A stretch of 48,901 bases of DNA from an uncultured Prevotellaceae bacterium (GTDB taxonomy: Bacteria; Bacteroidota; Bacteroidia; Bacteroidales; Bacteroidaceae), in NCBI GenBank assembly GCA_946185485.1, contig CAMHJQ010000022.1, positions 1 to 48,901 on the forward strand, read 5' to 3'. Below the pieces are notes generated by a model, which saw only the letters and a list, made by a program, of their open reading frames with translations, was not told the origin of the DNA and did no database searches. Shown here piece by piece: positions 16,337-25,544 of the stretch. Made by a program: the position numbers and the translations under genes. Within the stretch, counting starts at the first letter, position 1. Each line of letters starts with the position of its first letter.

Positions 16337-17196
16337 TATCCTAAATATGCTTTTAATATTTTACTCTTGGTGTTATTCCTTAAGCGGCGAATGGCCTTTT
16401 CCTTGATTTGTCGTACGCGCTCACGCGTTAGGCCGTATTTGTTGCCAATCTCTTCCAGCGTCATCTCCGCTTGTCCTATCCCGTAGAAAGCTGTAATGAT
16501 GTTCCGCTCGCGTTCGCTCAACAGCTGTAGCGCATTGGAAATCTCTGCCCTAAGCGACTCTATCAGCAGCTGGCGGTCTGCCATCGGCGCATCGTTGTTA
16601 GGCATAATGTCCAACAGCGAGTTGTCTTCACCGTCGACGAAAGGAGCATCCATAGACACTTGTCGCCCAGAAACCAAGATGGCTTCGTCGATCTTCTCCT
16701 CCGGCAGGTCTGTTCGCTCCGATATCTCCTCAACTGAGGGACGACGCTCGTTCTCCTGCTCGAATTTGTTGAGAATGCGGTTAATCTTGTTCATCGAACC
16801 CACCTGGTTGAGTGGCAGTCGCACAATTCGGCTCTGGTCGGCAATGGCCTGCAGGATAGATTGCCTAATCCACCACACGGCATACGAGATGAACTTGAAG
16901 CCGCGTGTCTCGTCATATTTCTCGGCGGCCTTGATCAGGCCTACATTTCCTTCGTTGATCAGGTCGGCCAGCGAAAGCCCCTGATTCTGGTATTGCTTGG
17001 CCACCGAAACCACAAAGCGCAGGTTAGCCTTGGTCAGACGTTCCAGGGCCTTACGGTCTCCCTTGCGGATACGCTGTGCCAGCTCCACCTCTTCGTCAAC
17101 AGAGAGCAAATCCTCTTTACCTATCTCGGAGAGGTATTTCTCTAACGCCTCACTTTCGCGGTTAGTGATTGATTTAGTGATTTTCAGTTGCCTCAT
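16336..17196 (-). CDS. rpoD: Primary RNA polymerase sigma factor (sigma-70, short Bacteroidetes form)
   Basis: A 286-residue sigma factor, the housekeeping factor that reads the TTTG/TAnnTTTG promoters seen throughout this window. It lacks the N-terminal region 1.1 and the long non-conserved insert of E. coli sigma-70, as expected for Bacteroidetes. Region 1.2 ([23 protein letters not shown]), region 2 ([33 protein letters not shown] and the -10-contact helix [14 protein letters not shown]), region 3 ([16 protein letters not shown]) and region 4 ([43 protein letters not shown]) are complete. It leads an operon with two further genes. Confidence 0.96.
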   Translation of the reverse strand: MRQLKITKSITNRESEALEKYLSEIGKEDLLSVDEEVELAQRIRKGDRKALERLTKANLRFVVSVAKQYQNQGLSLADLINEGNVGLIKAAEKYDETRGFKFISYAVWWIRQSILQAIADQSRIVRLPLNQVGSMNKINRILNKFEQENERRPSVEEISERTDLPEEKIDEAILVSGRQVSMDAPFVDGEDNSLLDIMPNNDAPMADRQLLIESLRAEISNALQLLSERERNIITAFYGIGQAEMTLEEIGNKYGLTRERVRQIKEKAIRRLRNNTKSKILKAYLG

Positions 17197-17221
17197 GCCA
17201 TAGTTTTATTTTTGCCGGATG

Positions 17222-17253
17222 CAAAAGTAAAGCATTTTTTCGGAATAGCCAAA
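17222..17253 (-). promoter_or_regulatory. Consensus promoter of rpoD
   Basis: On the minus strand TTTG (17253-17250) and TACTTTTG (17229-17222) are 20 bases apart, a full match. The start of transcription falls near 17216, about 20 bases before the rpoD ATG. It is divergent from the dipeptidyl-peptidase promoter. Confidence 0.8.
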
Positions 17254-17302
17254 AAAACATTACTTTTTCTTTCAGAAACGATGAAGTAGAGGGAAAAATT
17301 AG

Positions 17303-17310
17303 TATCTTTG
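17303..17310 (+). promoter_or_regulatory. -7 promoter box of the dipeptidyl-peptidase gene
   Basis: TATCTTTG matches TAnnTTTG; the -33 region lacks TTTG. The leader to the ATG at 17341 would be about 25 bases. It fixes the start downstream of the alternative ATG at 17308, which lies within the box. Confidence 0.7.
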
Positions 17311-17340
17311 CACCCGAAACTGATAATAAAAGTATCATAC

Positions 17341-19551
17341 ATGATGAAAAAAATACTTATGATTGGATTGGTTATGTTGGCAACGATGACCGCTGTTGCC
17401 AGCAAGAAAATTGAGTTGGCAGACATCACCAGTGGAGAATTCCGTGGTGAGTCAATGGCTGTGGTCAAGGCATTGGCCGACGGAGAGTCGTATGCCCAGA
17501 TGAGTGCTGACGGAAAACGCATCGTCCGGTATTCGTTCAAGACAGGCAAGGAACAGGGTGTCCTCTTTGACGTAGCTACCGCCAAAGGTGTGCAGTTGGA
17601 GAGCATCGATGGCTATATCGTGAGTCCTGACGGTCAGCGGCTGCTCATTCAGACTAACACCAAGAGCATCTACCGCCATTCCTTTAGCGCCACCTATTAT
17701 ATATATACGATTCGTAACAATCGTCTGGTCCCCTTGTCAGACAATGGCCCCCAGCAGACACCCCTTTTTTCTCCGGACGGCCTGCAGATAGCTTTTGTCA
17801 GGGATAATAACATCTTCCTGGTCAAGTTGCTTTACGACAATGCAGAGGTTCCCGTGACGAAGGATGGCAAGCAGAATGAGATTATCAATGGTATTCCTGA
17901 TTGGGTCAACGAGGAGGAGTTTGGCCATAACGATGCCATGGTCTTTACGGCAGACAGCAAGCAACTCGTCTGGCTGCGTTTTGACGAGTCGCAGGTGCGT
18001 GAGTATTCCATGCCACTCTTCAAAGGGCTGAAACCTGAGAAGCAGGAGTATGCAGCATATCCAGGCTTTTACACCTATAAATATCCCATTGCCGGCGAGG
18101 AGAACTCCAAGGTGAGCGTCTGGAGTTTTGACATCAGCAGTCGCCAGAAGCGCCAGCTGCAACTGCCTTTGGATGCCGACGGCTATGTGCCGCGTCTGAA
18201 GATGACCAGCGATGCCACCCAGGTGGCTGTCTATACCCTGAACCGCCATCAGGACTGCCTGCGCATCTTTATGTGCAATCCGCTGTCTACAGTCTGCAAA
18301 CAGATCATCGAGGAAAAGGCTGATAAATATGTCAAAGAAGAGGTGCTGGACGGCATCCAGATAACGGACAAGCACATCTTGCTCCCCAGCGACCGCACGG
18401 GCTGGATGCATCTCTATCTGTACAATCTGAATGGTCAGCAGTTGCGCCAGATTGAGGATGGCAACTACGATGTGTCGGCTGTCTATGGTTATGACGAGGC
18501 AACAGGTACTACCTATTTCGCCTCTCACGAGAATGGTGCTGCTGACCAGCGTGTCTGGGTGGCACGTCAGAATGGCCAGCGTGTATGTCTGTCTGGTAAA
18601 GCCGGGTGGAGTTCTGCCTATTTCAGCAAGGGCTATAAATATTTCATCCATACTTGGAGTGATATGAATACGCCGACGACCTATACGCTTTGTGACAATA
18701 GTGGCAAGGTGCTGACGACGCTTATTGACAACCAGGAGTTGGTGGCAAAAATGTCGGACTACGAACTGGGCAAACGTGAACTGTTCACGTTTACCACGTC
18801 GGAGGGCGTGACGCTCAACGGCTGGATGGTGAAGCCAGCTAACTTCAATGCTGCAGCAAAGTATCCTGTCGTCATGTATCAGTATGGCGGTCCTGGCAGT
18901 CAGCAGGTGAAGAATACCTGGAACATCGGTATGTCCGGGCAGGGTGCCATCATGGAGCAGTATCTTTGCCAGCAGGGCTACATCTGTGTCTGTGTCGACA
19001 ATCGCGGAACGGGTGGTCGTGGCTCTGACTTCGAGAAGTGTGTCTATCAGAAACTGGGACAATTGGAGGCCAAGGATCAGGTGGAGGCAGCTGTCTGGTT
19101 GGGGCAGCAGCCATACGTCGACAAGGAACATATCGCCATATGGGGCTGGAGCTTTGGCGGTTTCAACACATTGATGGCCATGTCGGAAGGCCGCGATGTG
19201 TTCTGTGCCGGCATTGCCATCGCTCCACCGACGTCATGGCGCTATTATGACACCATCTATACGGAGCGTTATATGCGTACCCCCAAGGAGAACCCTGTCG
19301 GCTATGATGACTGTCCGATAGCCCGCGTCGATAAGTTGTATGGCGAATTGCTGCTTTGTCATGGTATGGCCGACGATAACGTCCACTTCCGCAATATGGC
19401 AGAGTATACGGAGGCATTGGTCCAGGCCGACAAGGACTTCCGCCAGTTAGTCTATACCAACCGCAATCATAGTATCTACGGAGGCAATACTCGCCAGCAT
19501 CTGTTCCGTCAGTGCGTCAACTTCTTCCGTCAGCACCTGAAGCGGATGTAA
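17341..19551 (+). CDS. Dipeptidyl peptidase IV (S9B serine peptidase), exported
   Basis: A 736-residue peptidase that removes X-Pro or X-Ala dipeptides from peptide N-termini, placed in the periplasm by its signal peptide (MMKKILMIGLVMLATMTAVA). Residues about 95-450 form the beta-propeller; it includes DWVNEEEF, the double-Glu motif that holds the substrate N-terminus. The alpha/beta hydrolase domain (about 480-736) has the nucleophile in GWSFGG, the acid in GMADDNVH and the histidine in NRNHSIYGG. Length is as usual for bacterial DPP IV. Its last 22 bases overlap the end of the convergent PP2C-like gene. Peptide foraging or peptidoglycan-linked peptide processing is likely. Confidence 0.94.
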   Translation: MMKKILMIGLVMLATMTAVASKKIELADITSGEFRGESMAVVKALADGESYAQMSADGKRIVRYSFKTGKEQGVLFDVATAKGVQLESIDGYIVSPDGQRLLIQTNTKSIYRHSFSATYYIYTIRNNRLVPLSDNGPQQTPLFSPDGLQIAFVRDNNIFLVKLLYDNAEVPVTKDGKQNEIINGIPDWVNEEEFGHNDAMVFTADSKQLVWLRFDESQVREYSMPLFKGLKPEKQEYAAYPGFYTYKYPIAGEENSKVSVWSFDISSRQKRQLQLPLDADGYVPRLKMTSDATQVAVYTLNRHQDCLRIFMCNPLSTVCKQIIEEKADKYVKEEVLDGIQITDKHILLPSDRTGWMHLYLYNLNGQQLRQIEDGNYDVSAVYGYDEATGTTYFASHENGAADQRVWVARQNGQRVCLSGKAGWSSAYFSKGYKYFIHTWSDMNTPTTYTLCDNSGKVLTTLIDNQELVAKMSDYELGKRELFTFTTSEGVTLNGWMVKPANFNAAAKYPVVMYQYGGPGSQQVKNTWNIGMSGQGAIMEQYLCQQGYICVCVDNRGTGGRGSDFEKCVYQKLGQLEAKDQVEAAVWLGQQPYVDKEHIAIWGWSFGGFNTLMAMSEGRDVFCAGIAIAPPTSWRYYDTIYTERYMRTPKENPVGYDDCPIARVDKLYGELLLCHGMADDNVHFRNMAEYTEALVQADKDFRQLVYTNRNHSIYGGNTRQHLFRQCVNFFRQHLKRM

Positions 19552-20369
19552 GCACGGTCGTCGAAGGAGTTGAAATCGGGGTGAAAACCTTTGGTGGCCT
19601 GAAAAGCCGGTCCGATATTCAAAGGGTCGCTTTCGCGTTGCTCGCGAAGGCGACTTTCGCTTTCTTCCAGCGTGGGGCAGAGAAAGGGGTAGCCGTCAGA
19701 AGCTAATACAATATCCCAGGGGTGGAAGTCGAGGGTGATGGTTCGTACATGCTGCCTGTCGATGGGAAAGCCGTCGACGACGCTATACGTGACATTCTGC
19801 TGGCGCATGGTTTCCAGCATACGAGGGATGATGACGGGACGGGCAATGTCGTTACGTAATAGTTCGTCCTCGGTCTTGCCGTCGGCAAGCAGACGTTTCA
19901 CTTCTTCAGCGCGCATGGCTGCCAGCTCAGCCTCATAGGGCTTGGGATTGTCGTAGTATTCGGGGGGTAGAGGGGCAAGATGACTGTCGAGTGGTGTAAG
20001 CAGACAATGGCAGTCACCAATCATCCATATTTCGCGGCAGACCCGGCTGAATACGATGACCGAACAGGTCAGCCGCTCCTCGGGATGCTCGGTCAGCCGC
20101 GGCAGCATCGACTTCTTGTAATGCTTCCTGATGTATGCCGTGACACCTGACATGAACTGCTGACAACTCGTGGTCTTGGGCATGCGAGTGATATAACTGC
20201 TGACCAGCTGCATGGCATAGCGGCCATTGGAGCGGAAAATGCTATGGCGATAGTCGGTCTTCGACGTGGAACCGTCGATGACGGCAATGAAGTCATTTGT
20301 GACGACGACGCCGTCCTCGCTTTTCTTCTTTGGGTTCTTCGCGACGAGCGTTTGTTCGAGGATTTGCAT
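19530..20369 (-). CDS. PP2C-like phosphatase-fold protein of unknown role
   Basis: A 279-residue protein. The ATG at 20369 is preferred because the frame upstream runs through ygiQ out of phase. Three blocks recall the metal-dependent PP2C phosphatase fold in the right order: FIAVIDGSTSKTD (for the DGHGG-type block), EIWMIGDCHCL (for the GDSRA-type block) and DIVLASDGYPFL (for the SDGL block). The acidic residues expected to hold metal are there, although overall similarity is not obvious. It may be a remote member, or an enzyme with a different substrate. The gene starts 77 bases inside the 3' end of ygiQ, and overlaps the convergent peptidase gene by 22 bases. Confidence 0.65.
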   Translation of the reverse strand: MQILEQTLVAKNPKKKSEDGVVVTNDFIAVIDGSTSKTDYRHSIFRSNGRYAMQLVSSYITRMPKTTSCQQFMSGVTAYIRKHYKKSMLPRLTEHPEERLTCSVIVFSRVCREIWMIGDCHCLLTPLDSHLAPLPPEYYDNPKPYEAELAAMRAEEVKRLLADGKTEDELLRNDIARPVIIPRMLETMRQQNVTYSVVDGFPIDRQHVRTITLDFHPWDIVLASDGYPFLCPTLEESESRLREQRESDPLNIGPAFQATKGFHPDFNSFDDRAYIRFRC

Positions 20370-22260
20370 AGGGACATAGTTCTTTGATGAGGTCTGCGCG
20401 ACCAATACGGCGCAGGCTTTGTTCGATGTTGCGGCGCTCTTCCGGCTTGTACCAGAAGAAGTACTGGCGCTGGGCCAGTTTGTCGTGCTGGCTCTTCGCA
20501 CTCTGTACGGGTTCCAGCGTATAGGGGTGATAGCCGGTGTACCACATCTCCGTAGAGACCGTCATGGGGGTTGGCGTGAAGTCCTGCACCTGCTCCAGCT
20601 GGAAGTCGAGGCGCTTGGTTAGCATGGCCAGTTCAGCCATGTCCGCCTCCGTACATCCAGGATGGCTGGAGATGAAATAGGGTATAATCTGTTGATGCAG
20701 GCCTTCTTCCCGGTTGACGCGGTCGAAGATGCGCTTGAAGTCGTAGAACTGCTGGAACGATGGTTTACGCATCAGGTGCAACACATGGTCGCTGGTATGT
20801 TCAGGAGCCACCTTCAGTCGTCCGCTGACATGGCGGGTGATGAGTTCACGGGTATAATCCATGGCTGCCTTGTTGGCAGTGTCGTCCTTACTTCTGTGCA
20901 ACAACAGGTCGTAACGCACACCGCTGCCGATAAAGCTTTTCTTGATTTCTGGCAAGGCATCGACGGCATGGTAGACCTCCAGCAACTTGGAGTGGTCGGT
21001 GTTGAGGTTCGGGCAAATCTGTGGATGGATACAACTGGGTCGTTTGCACTTTTCGCAGATGTTCAGGTTGTGTCCATGCATGCCGTACATATTGGCTGAC
21101 GGTCCGCCAAGGTCTGACAGGTAACCTTTGAAATCTGGCATCTTCACTACCTGCCTGACCTCCTTGAGTATACTTTCTTTCGAGCGGCATGAGATGAACT
21201 TGCCCTGATGTGCCGAGATGGTACAGAAGGCACAACCGCCAAAACAGCCGCGATGAATGTTGACGCTGAACTTGATCATCTCGTACGCAGGAATAACCTT
21301 TCCTTTATATTTGGGATGAGGCAGTCGTGTGTAGGGAAGGTCGAACGATGCGTCCAACTCTTCGGTTGTCATCGGAGGATAAGGGGGATTGACAACAACG
21401 TATTTGTTACCGACAGCCTGGATGATGCGCTTGGCATGCATCATGTTTGACTGCTCCTCGATGTGGCGGAAGTTCTCTGCCTGCGAACGCTTGTCTTTCA
21501 GGCATTCTTCGTGCGAGTGGAGGACGATGTCGTCCGACTGCGAGGTATAGGTCGATAAGAGACTGACGGTCTGGGGAATGTCATCAAAAGACTCATGAGC
21601 CTCAATTCGGCGTGCCAGCTCTGTGATAGGCTTTTCGCCCATACCGTATACAATCAAGTCTGCGGGTGCGTCGCAGAGAATGCTAGGGCGCAACTTGTCC
21701 TGCCAATAGTCGTAGTGCGTCAGTCGGCGCAAAGAGGCTTCTATGCCTCCCAGAATGATTGGAACGTCGGGATAGAGCTCGCGAAGTATCTTGGAATAGA
21801 CGATGGTGGGATATTCCGGCCTCATGTCGTGCCTGCCGTCAGGACTGTAGGCATCTTCAGAGCGCAGGCGGCGGTTGGCAGTATACTTGTTGACCATTGA
21901 GTCCATGCATCCGGGAGCAATACCGAAGAAGAGACGCGGACGTCCCAGCTTCTTAAAGTCCCGGTAGTCGCCGTGCCAGTCGGGTTGTGGGATGATGGCT
22001 ACGCGATAGCCTGCCGCTTCCAGCGTACGTCCAATGACGGCAGCCCCAAAGGAGGGATGGTCTACATAGGCATCACCCGAGAACAGGATGATGTCTACCT
22101 CATCCCATCCTCGTAGCTCCAACTCCTTCTTCGTCGTTGGCAGAAAATCTGTCAACTGATAATTTTGAAGTTTGAAGTTTGAATTTTGAAGTTTATTATT
22201 ACCGCTTGCTTTTTCGGTAGGAGCAAGTGCCGGTTTTTTCTTTTTTTCGTTACTATTCAT
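20293..22260 (-). CDS. YgiQ-family radical SAM protein
   Basis: A 655-residue protein of the UPF0313/YgiQ family. The [4Fe-4S] motif is CFGGCAFC in IHRGCFGGCAFCTISAHQGK; an extra cysteine cluster follows (CEKCKRPSCIHPQICPNLN). The N-terminal B12-binding-like domain contains DIILFSGDAYVDHPSFG, and the C-terminus is a YgiQ-specific helical domain with a very basic end (EEKRGRRRRHK). Reaction and substrate are unknown. ATG 22260 is preferred to the upstream TTG. The first 35 residues are an odd, repeat-derived stretch (MNSNEKKKKPALAP, KLQNSNFKLQNYQ) before the family homology begins at TDFLPTTKKELE, so the functional start might differ from that of relatives. Confidence 0.93.
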   Translation of the reverse strand: MNSNEKKKKPALAPTEKASGNNKLQNSNFKLQNYQLTDFLPTTKKELELRGWDEVDIILFSGDAYVDHPSFGAAVIGRTLEAAGYRVAIIPQPDWHGDYRDFKKLGRPRLFFGIAPGCMDSMVNKYTANRRLRSEDAYSPDGRHDMRPEYPTIVYSKILRELYPDVPIILGGIEASLRRLTHYDYWQDKLRPSILCDAPADLIVYGMGEKPITELARRIEAHESFDDIPQTVSLLSTYTSQSDDIVLHSHEECLKDKRSQAENFRHIEEQSNMMHAKRIIQAVGNKYVVVNPPYPPMTTEELDASFDLPYTRLPHPKYKGKVIPAYEMIKFSVNIHRGCFGGCAFCTISAHQGKFISCRSKESILKEVRQVVKMPDFKGYLSDLGGPSANMYGMHGHNLNICEKCKRPSCIHPQICPNLNTDHSKLLEVYHAVDALPEIKKSFIGSGVRYDLLLHRSKDDTANKAAMDYTRELITRHVSGRLKVAPEHTSDHVLHLMRKPSFQQFYDFKRIFDRVNREEGLHQQIIPYFISSHPGCTEADMAELAMLTKRLDFQLEQVQDFTPTPMTVSTEMWYTGYHPYTLEPVQSAKSQHDKLAQRQYFFWYKPEERRNIEQSLRRIGRADLIKELCPYANPRTNARREEPKEEKRGRRRRHK

Positions 22261-22287
22261 AAACTTCAATTTTCAAACTTCAAACTT
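22168..22287. repeat. 27-nt inverted repeat (25/27) bracketing the ygiQ start codon
   Basis: The arm at 22168-22194, inside ygiQ codons 23-31, is the reverse complement of the arm at 22261-22287, just upstream of the ygiQ ATG, with 2 mismatches. The 66 bases between them run exactly from the start codon through the first 22 codons. Both arms are built of AAGTTTGAA-type units. In mRNA they could form a long hairpin around the translation start. Confidence 0.85.
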
Positions 22288-22633
22288 AATTAAAGGGTGT
22301 TCCCTGGAATGCACGTGTCGTCATACCCAGGTTTTCATTACCGCGGTCCTTCCAGTTGATATACAGCAATACCAGTTGCTGCAGTCCGTATGCCTTCATG
22401 TTGGGATGATAGATGACGTCCAGGCAAAGGTCGAGCAGTCGCTTGTCCTTGCCAGCTTCTGACTCCAGCATGGCGCGGATGTTGAGTTTTAGTTTATCCA
22501 GCACCTGCTCGTCAACATAGCCGTTGGAGTCAATGAGGTCGCGAAAGAACTGGTACTGTTCAATGGTCTGTAGATGTTCTTCACTAATTTCGATACTACG
22601 TGTACCGCTTGAATTGGTCTGAATCTTGTACAT
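22286..22633 (-). CDS. Small conserved protein of unknown function
   Basis: A 115-residue soluble protein, with the start at 22633 chosen because it gives an 11-base gap after the amidase gene. The frame is helical in appearance: ISEEHLQTIEQYQFFRDLIDSNGYVDEQVLDKLKLNIRAMLESEAG, then RLLDLCLDVIYHPNMKAYGLQQLVLLYINW. There is no signal peptide or transmembrane segment, and I recognise no domain. The start has strong A/T-rich upstream sequence as usual in this phylum. It lies in the six-gene minus-strand operon between the golvesin/amidase gene and ygiQ; its 3' end abuts the repeat arm that precedes ygiQ. Confidence 0.75.
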   Translation of the reverse strand: MYKIQTNSSGTRSIEISEEHLQTIEQYQFFRDLIDSNGYVDEQVLDKLKLNIRAMLESEAGKDKRLLDLCLDVIYHPNMKAYGLQQLVLLYINWKDRGNENLGMTTRAFQGTPFN

Positions 22634-22644
22634 AGTTTTTAATT

Positions 22645-25542
22645 TTATTTTAATAGATAGTTGATGATTCCACGCATGATGGAGTTGCGGGTCTGTTCGT
22701 CCAGAATACACTCAAAGGGGAAGCCCATGGTAAACGACCGGTAGTCGTTCCCCTTATAGGCTACGGCAGCATCCTGCCCGTCTGCATATTGCATGGCTGT
22801 AAAGGCGGGAGCCATGGGCTGCAGAATGTCTGTAGAAACAGCGGCGTAGTGCTGGGCATTGAGTTGCTTCCAGTATTGGAGGGTTGTGCCCAAACCGTTG
22901 ACCTGATTGTCGGAGCAAAGGCTTTGTCCGGCAAAGCGGCATTTCAGCACATTGGCTAAAAAGTTCTGCTCGCTGTTGCTCATCATGTCGCTGCCCACAT
23001 AGGCACCGCTCACCAATAGTGATCCACCCTGAACCGTGTATTTTTGCAAGTCCTGTTGCAGGTTTGTGTTAAATGTTTTATAGTAGTTTAGACTATGTCC
23101 ATCGTCACGCTCCAATCCTAACAAAAGGTCAATCATGGCATATGTTGATGGCTTCAGCTTGATAGATTCCAATACCTCGCTGGAACAACTGACTATGTTG
23201 TAGTTGCCGGCCTGTCGGATAGCTTCAGCATGTGTCTTGACATAGTTGAAGTCATTACCTGCAATGAGCTTTCCAGCCAACTCATTACCACAGAACCCCA
23301 ATCCTCCGTCCTCGTTGCCCATCTGACTCCTGTCGAAGTTAACCTGTCTTCCCGCCCAGCCTAGTGTAGGACCATAGGTGACTCCTGGGTCTTCGTTCAA
23401 GTCGAAGCCCTGCTCGTTAACTGTATTGCGGATGGCTGGAGATGACAAACGGTGAAAACCGTTGACAATGAGGATTGTTTTTGTGGCTTTCGGGGAATAT
23501 TGTGCTGACAGTACCTCTGTGGGGAAACTGCAACCACCCCGGTTGACTGCTACCACCTTGAAATGATAGAGCAGGTTAGGTTCCAACTGCATGTCGTAGC
23601 TGTTCTTGGAACGGATATAGGTGCCATTGTCGAAATCGGCTTGTCCGACGGCGGTATAGAGAATATAGCCTGTTGGCTTGGACGTTGGCTCCTGTGGATC
23701 GTTGACGGCATCCCAGCTGAGACGTATTTCATCCTTGCCTTTGAACTCGATGCGGAAGCGGTTGGGAGCCAGGGGAGCTATCATATAGGATGTGCCATGC
23801 TGGTCGTTGACATAGCGTAACAGCGTCTTGTAGATAGATCGCGCAAGCGTGAAACGGAAGTTGGGGTCCTGACCATAGCGCATATCCGGGAAATTCTGGT
23901 GTGACATGGTTTCGAGGATGGCGCTGGGCACCTCGGGCAGACGTGTCTCGGAGTAATTACGGTCGAAAAGCTCGCGTCTGCTCCAGTTACCATATTTATA
24001 TTTGATATCCAGCAGTTCATTGGAAAGGAGTGCATCTGCCAGGTCGCGTGATGCCATACGTGAAACCCCTGCATCGAGTTTACCGTCGTGGAATCCTGTG
24101 GTACAGATGGATAATGAGCCGATGATTCCTACGCCGTCGCGGGCATAGCCGGCATCACTATGTATAGCCAGCGACAATTCAATAGGTACCTTGCGCCCTT
24201 CTATGTTGGGCATGTAGCAAGAGCCACCGCCTAACAGGTTGGTCATGTGTGAACGCACATTGATGTCATCACCATAGTCGTCCTGTCCGTTCTTGCTGCT
24301 GTAGACGGAGTAAGGCATGCCGGCCCATTGGGCATAGTAGCGGGCTCCCTCCAGTGCCCGGGGCATACCGCTGGTCTCGCCGAAACGCTGGATGTTGCCC
24401 ATGCCGCCTCCAAAACGGACGGCATCGGTTGTCACGACTCCGTGATGGTCGCTTTGGTTCGAGAGGGTAACACGGTTGAATTCGCTATAGCCAGCATCAA
24501 AGTCGAAAGTGCCCAAGTATACCCATGTGCTGCCACCCATCTGCTGGTTGACCCGGAACTGGGTACACTCGCCACGATGCCATACGGTATAAAGTGCATC
24601 GTCAACGCTGTTGGGGAGCGTCTGATAGCTGACATAGACGGCATAACGGCCAGCCTTGCGGAAGTCAGGCTGATAGGTAGCCACCGAATAGCGCGACTTG
24701 CTGCTGGTAGTGTTCGTCATGCGAACGGTGCCAGCCTCGAAGGGGTTCTCCTGGTCGCTGTAGGTTCCTTGATGGAAAGCAAAACCTTGATAAGGAGCCT
24801 GTTGCCACTTGCCGTGATTGGTAACTTCGATGTAGTTGCGTTTTGGTCCGTCGTTGTCTACGATAACCTCCTCCGTCTGCCAGTCACGCTCACGTGGGGT
24901 GAAGACGACAGCACCGGCATTTTCCAGCATGGGAATGAGGTAGGGAATGACGATGGTTTGTGTAAAGAGGTCTTCCGTCGTACCGAACAGGTTGGGACGC
25001 TGCCAGCGCCACAGACCTTTCTTCTGGTCGTAAAAGCGTCCGTGACTGGCCCAAAGTGAAAGATGACGGCCTTGCAGACCGTGTGTTACCTTATGGGGTT
25101 GCGAGATGTTCTTGACCCACGGTGCTCCATCATAATTGATGTTGCCCCACAGACGAGACTTGTCGGCATTCTTCGATAGCCGGTTGGGTATCAGTTCGTC
25201 AATGGTCATGCCGTTGGTCATGACCGTTAGCATGTAGTCGCGATATACTTTAGGCAGTTCGCCTTTAATCTTTTTGTAGATGTGTGCTGTAATCTCAGGC
25301 GTGAATTCTTGGGCGGCAAAATATTCATCGGCTGTGATGACAAGCGTACGGGCTTTGTTGTCTACCTGACAGCCTGTCAATCTGGGCTGTTCGGTGAGCC
25401 GTGTACCTTTGGGCTTGTATTTGCTGAAGTATTTCTGCAGGTTTTCTTTCAGCCTGGCTTCGTCTTTTGCTGTTTGTGCCAGAGCCTGGCTGGTACCTGC
25501 TGCCAAACATAATATAAATATGTATAGTGAGAGTCTCCGCAT
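22645..25542 (-). CDS. Exported amidase-like protein with golvesin and fibronectin-III domains
   Basis: A 965-residue secreted protein with a signal peptide (MRRLSLYIFILCLAAGTSQALA). It looks like an N-acetylmuramoyl-L-alanine amidase whose catalytic fold is interrupted: GRHLSLWASHGRFYD (about residue 185) provides a zinc histidine, LSLAIHSDAG (about 460) the second histidine, and AILETMSHQNFPDM (about 555) the catalytic glutamate. The inserted part (about 280-400: ARYSVATYQPDFRKAGRYAVYVSY, GGSTWVYLGTFDF) is a golvesin-type beta domain. A fibronectin-III domain (about 610-690) and a C-terminal Rossmann-like region (TILIVNGFHRL) follow. Such proteins are often labelled xanthan lyase in Bacteroidetes without proof; cell-wall hydrolysis is a better guess. 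Confidence 0.85.
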   Translation of the reverse strand: MRRLSLYIFILCLAAGTSQALAQTAKDEARLKENLQKYFSKYKPKGTRLTEQPRLTGCQVDNKARTLVITADEYFAAQEFTPEITAHIYKKIKGELPKVYRDYMLTVMTNGMTIDELIPNRLSKNADKSRLWGNINYDGAPWVKNISQPHKVTHGLQGRHLSLWASHGRFYDQKKGLWRWQRPNLFGTTEDLFTQTIVIPYLIPMLENAGAVVFTPRERDWQTEEVIVDNDGPKRNYIEVTNHGKWQQAPYQGFAFHQGTYSDQENPFEAGTVRMTNTTSSKSRYSVATYQPDFRKAGRYAVYVSYQTLPNSVDDALYTVWHRGECTQFRVNQQMGGSTWVYLGTFDFDAGYSEFNRVTLSNQSDHHGVVTTDAVRFGGGMGNIQRFGETSGMPRALEGARYYAQWAGMPYSVYSSKNGQDDYGDDINVRSHMTNLLGGGSCYMPNIEGRKVPIELSLAIHSDAGYARDGVGIIGSLSICTTGFHDGKLDAGVSRMASRDLADALLSNELLDIKYKYGNWSRRELFDRNYSETRLPEVPSAILETMSHQNFPDMRYGQDPNFRFTLARSIYKTLLRYVNDQHGTSYMIAPLAPNRFRIEFKGKDEIRLSWDAVNDPQEPTSKPTGYILYTAVGQADFDNGTYIRSKNSYDMQLEPNLLYHFKVVAVNRGGCSFPTEVLSAQYSPKATKTILIVNGFHRLSSPAIRNTVNEQGFDLNEDPGVTYGPTLGWAGRQVNFDRSQMGNEDGGLGFCGNELAGKLIAGNDFNYVKTHAEAIRQAGNYNIVSCSSEVLESIKLKPSTYAMIDLLLGLERDDGHSLNYYKTFNTNLQQDLQKYTVQGGSLLVSGAYVGSDMMSNSEQNFLANVLKCRFAGQSLCSDNQVNGLGTTLQYWKQLNAQHYAAVSTDILQPMAPAFTAMQYADGQDAAVAYKGNDYRSFTMGFPFECILDEQTRNSIMRGIINYLLK

Positions 25543-25544
25543 TT

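Noticed and set aside
17737..19131. A 464-codon minus-strand frame within the dipeptidyl-peptidase gene
   Set aside because: Same reasoning: antisense to an intact gene with all catalytic motifs.
22645..25542. Xanthan lyase
   Set aside because: No polysaccharide-lyase-8 motifs are visible; amidase-like zinc motifs and golvesin/fibronectin parts fit better.
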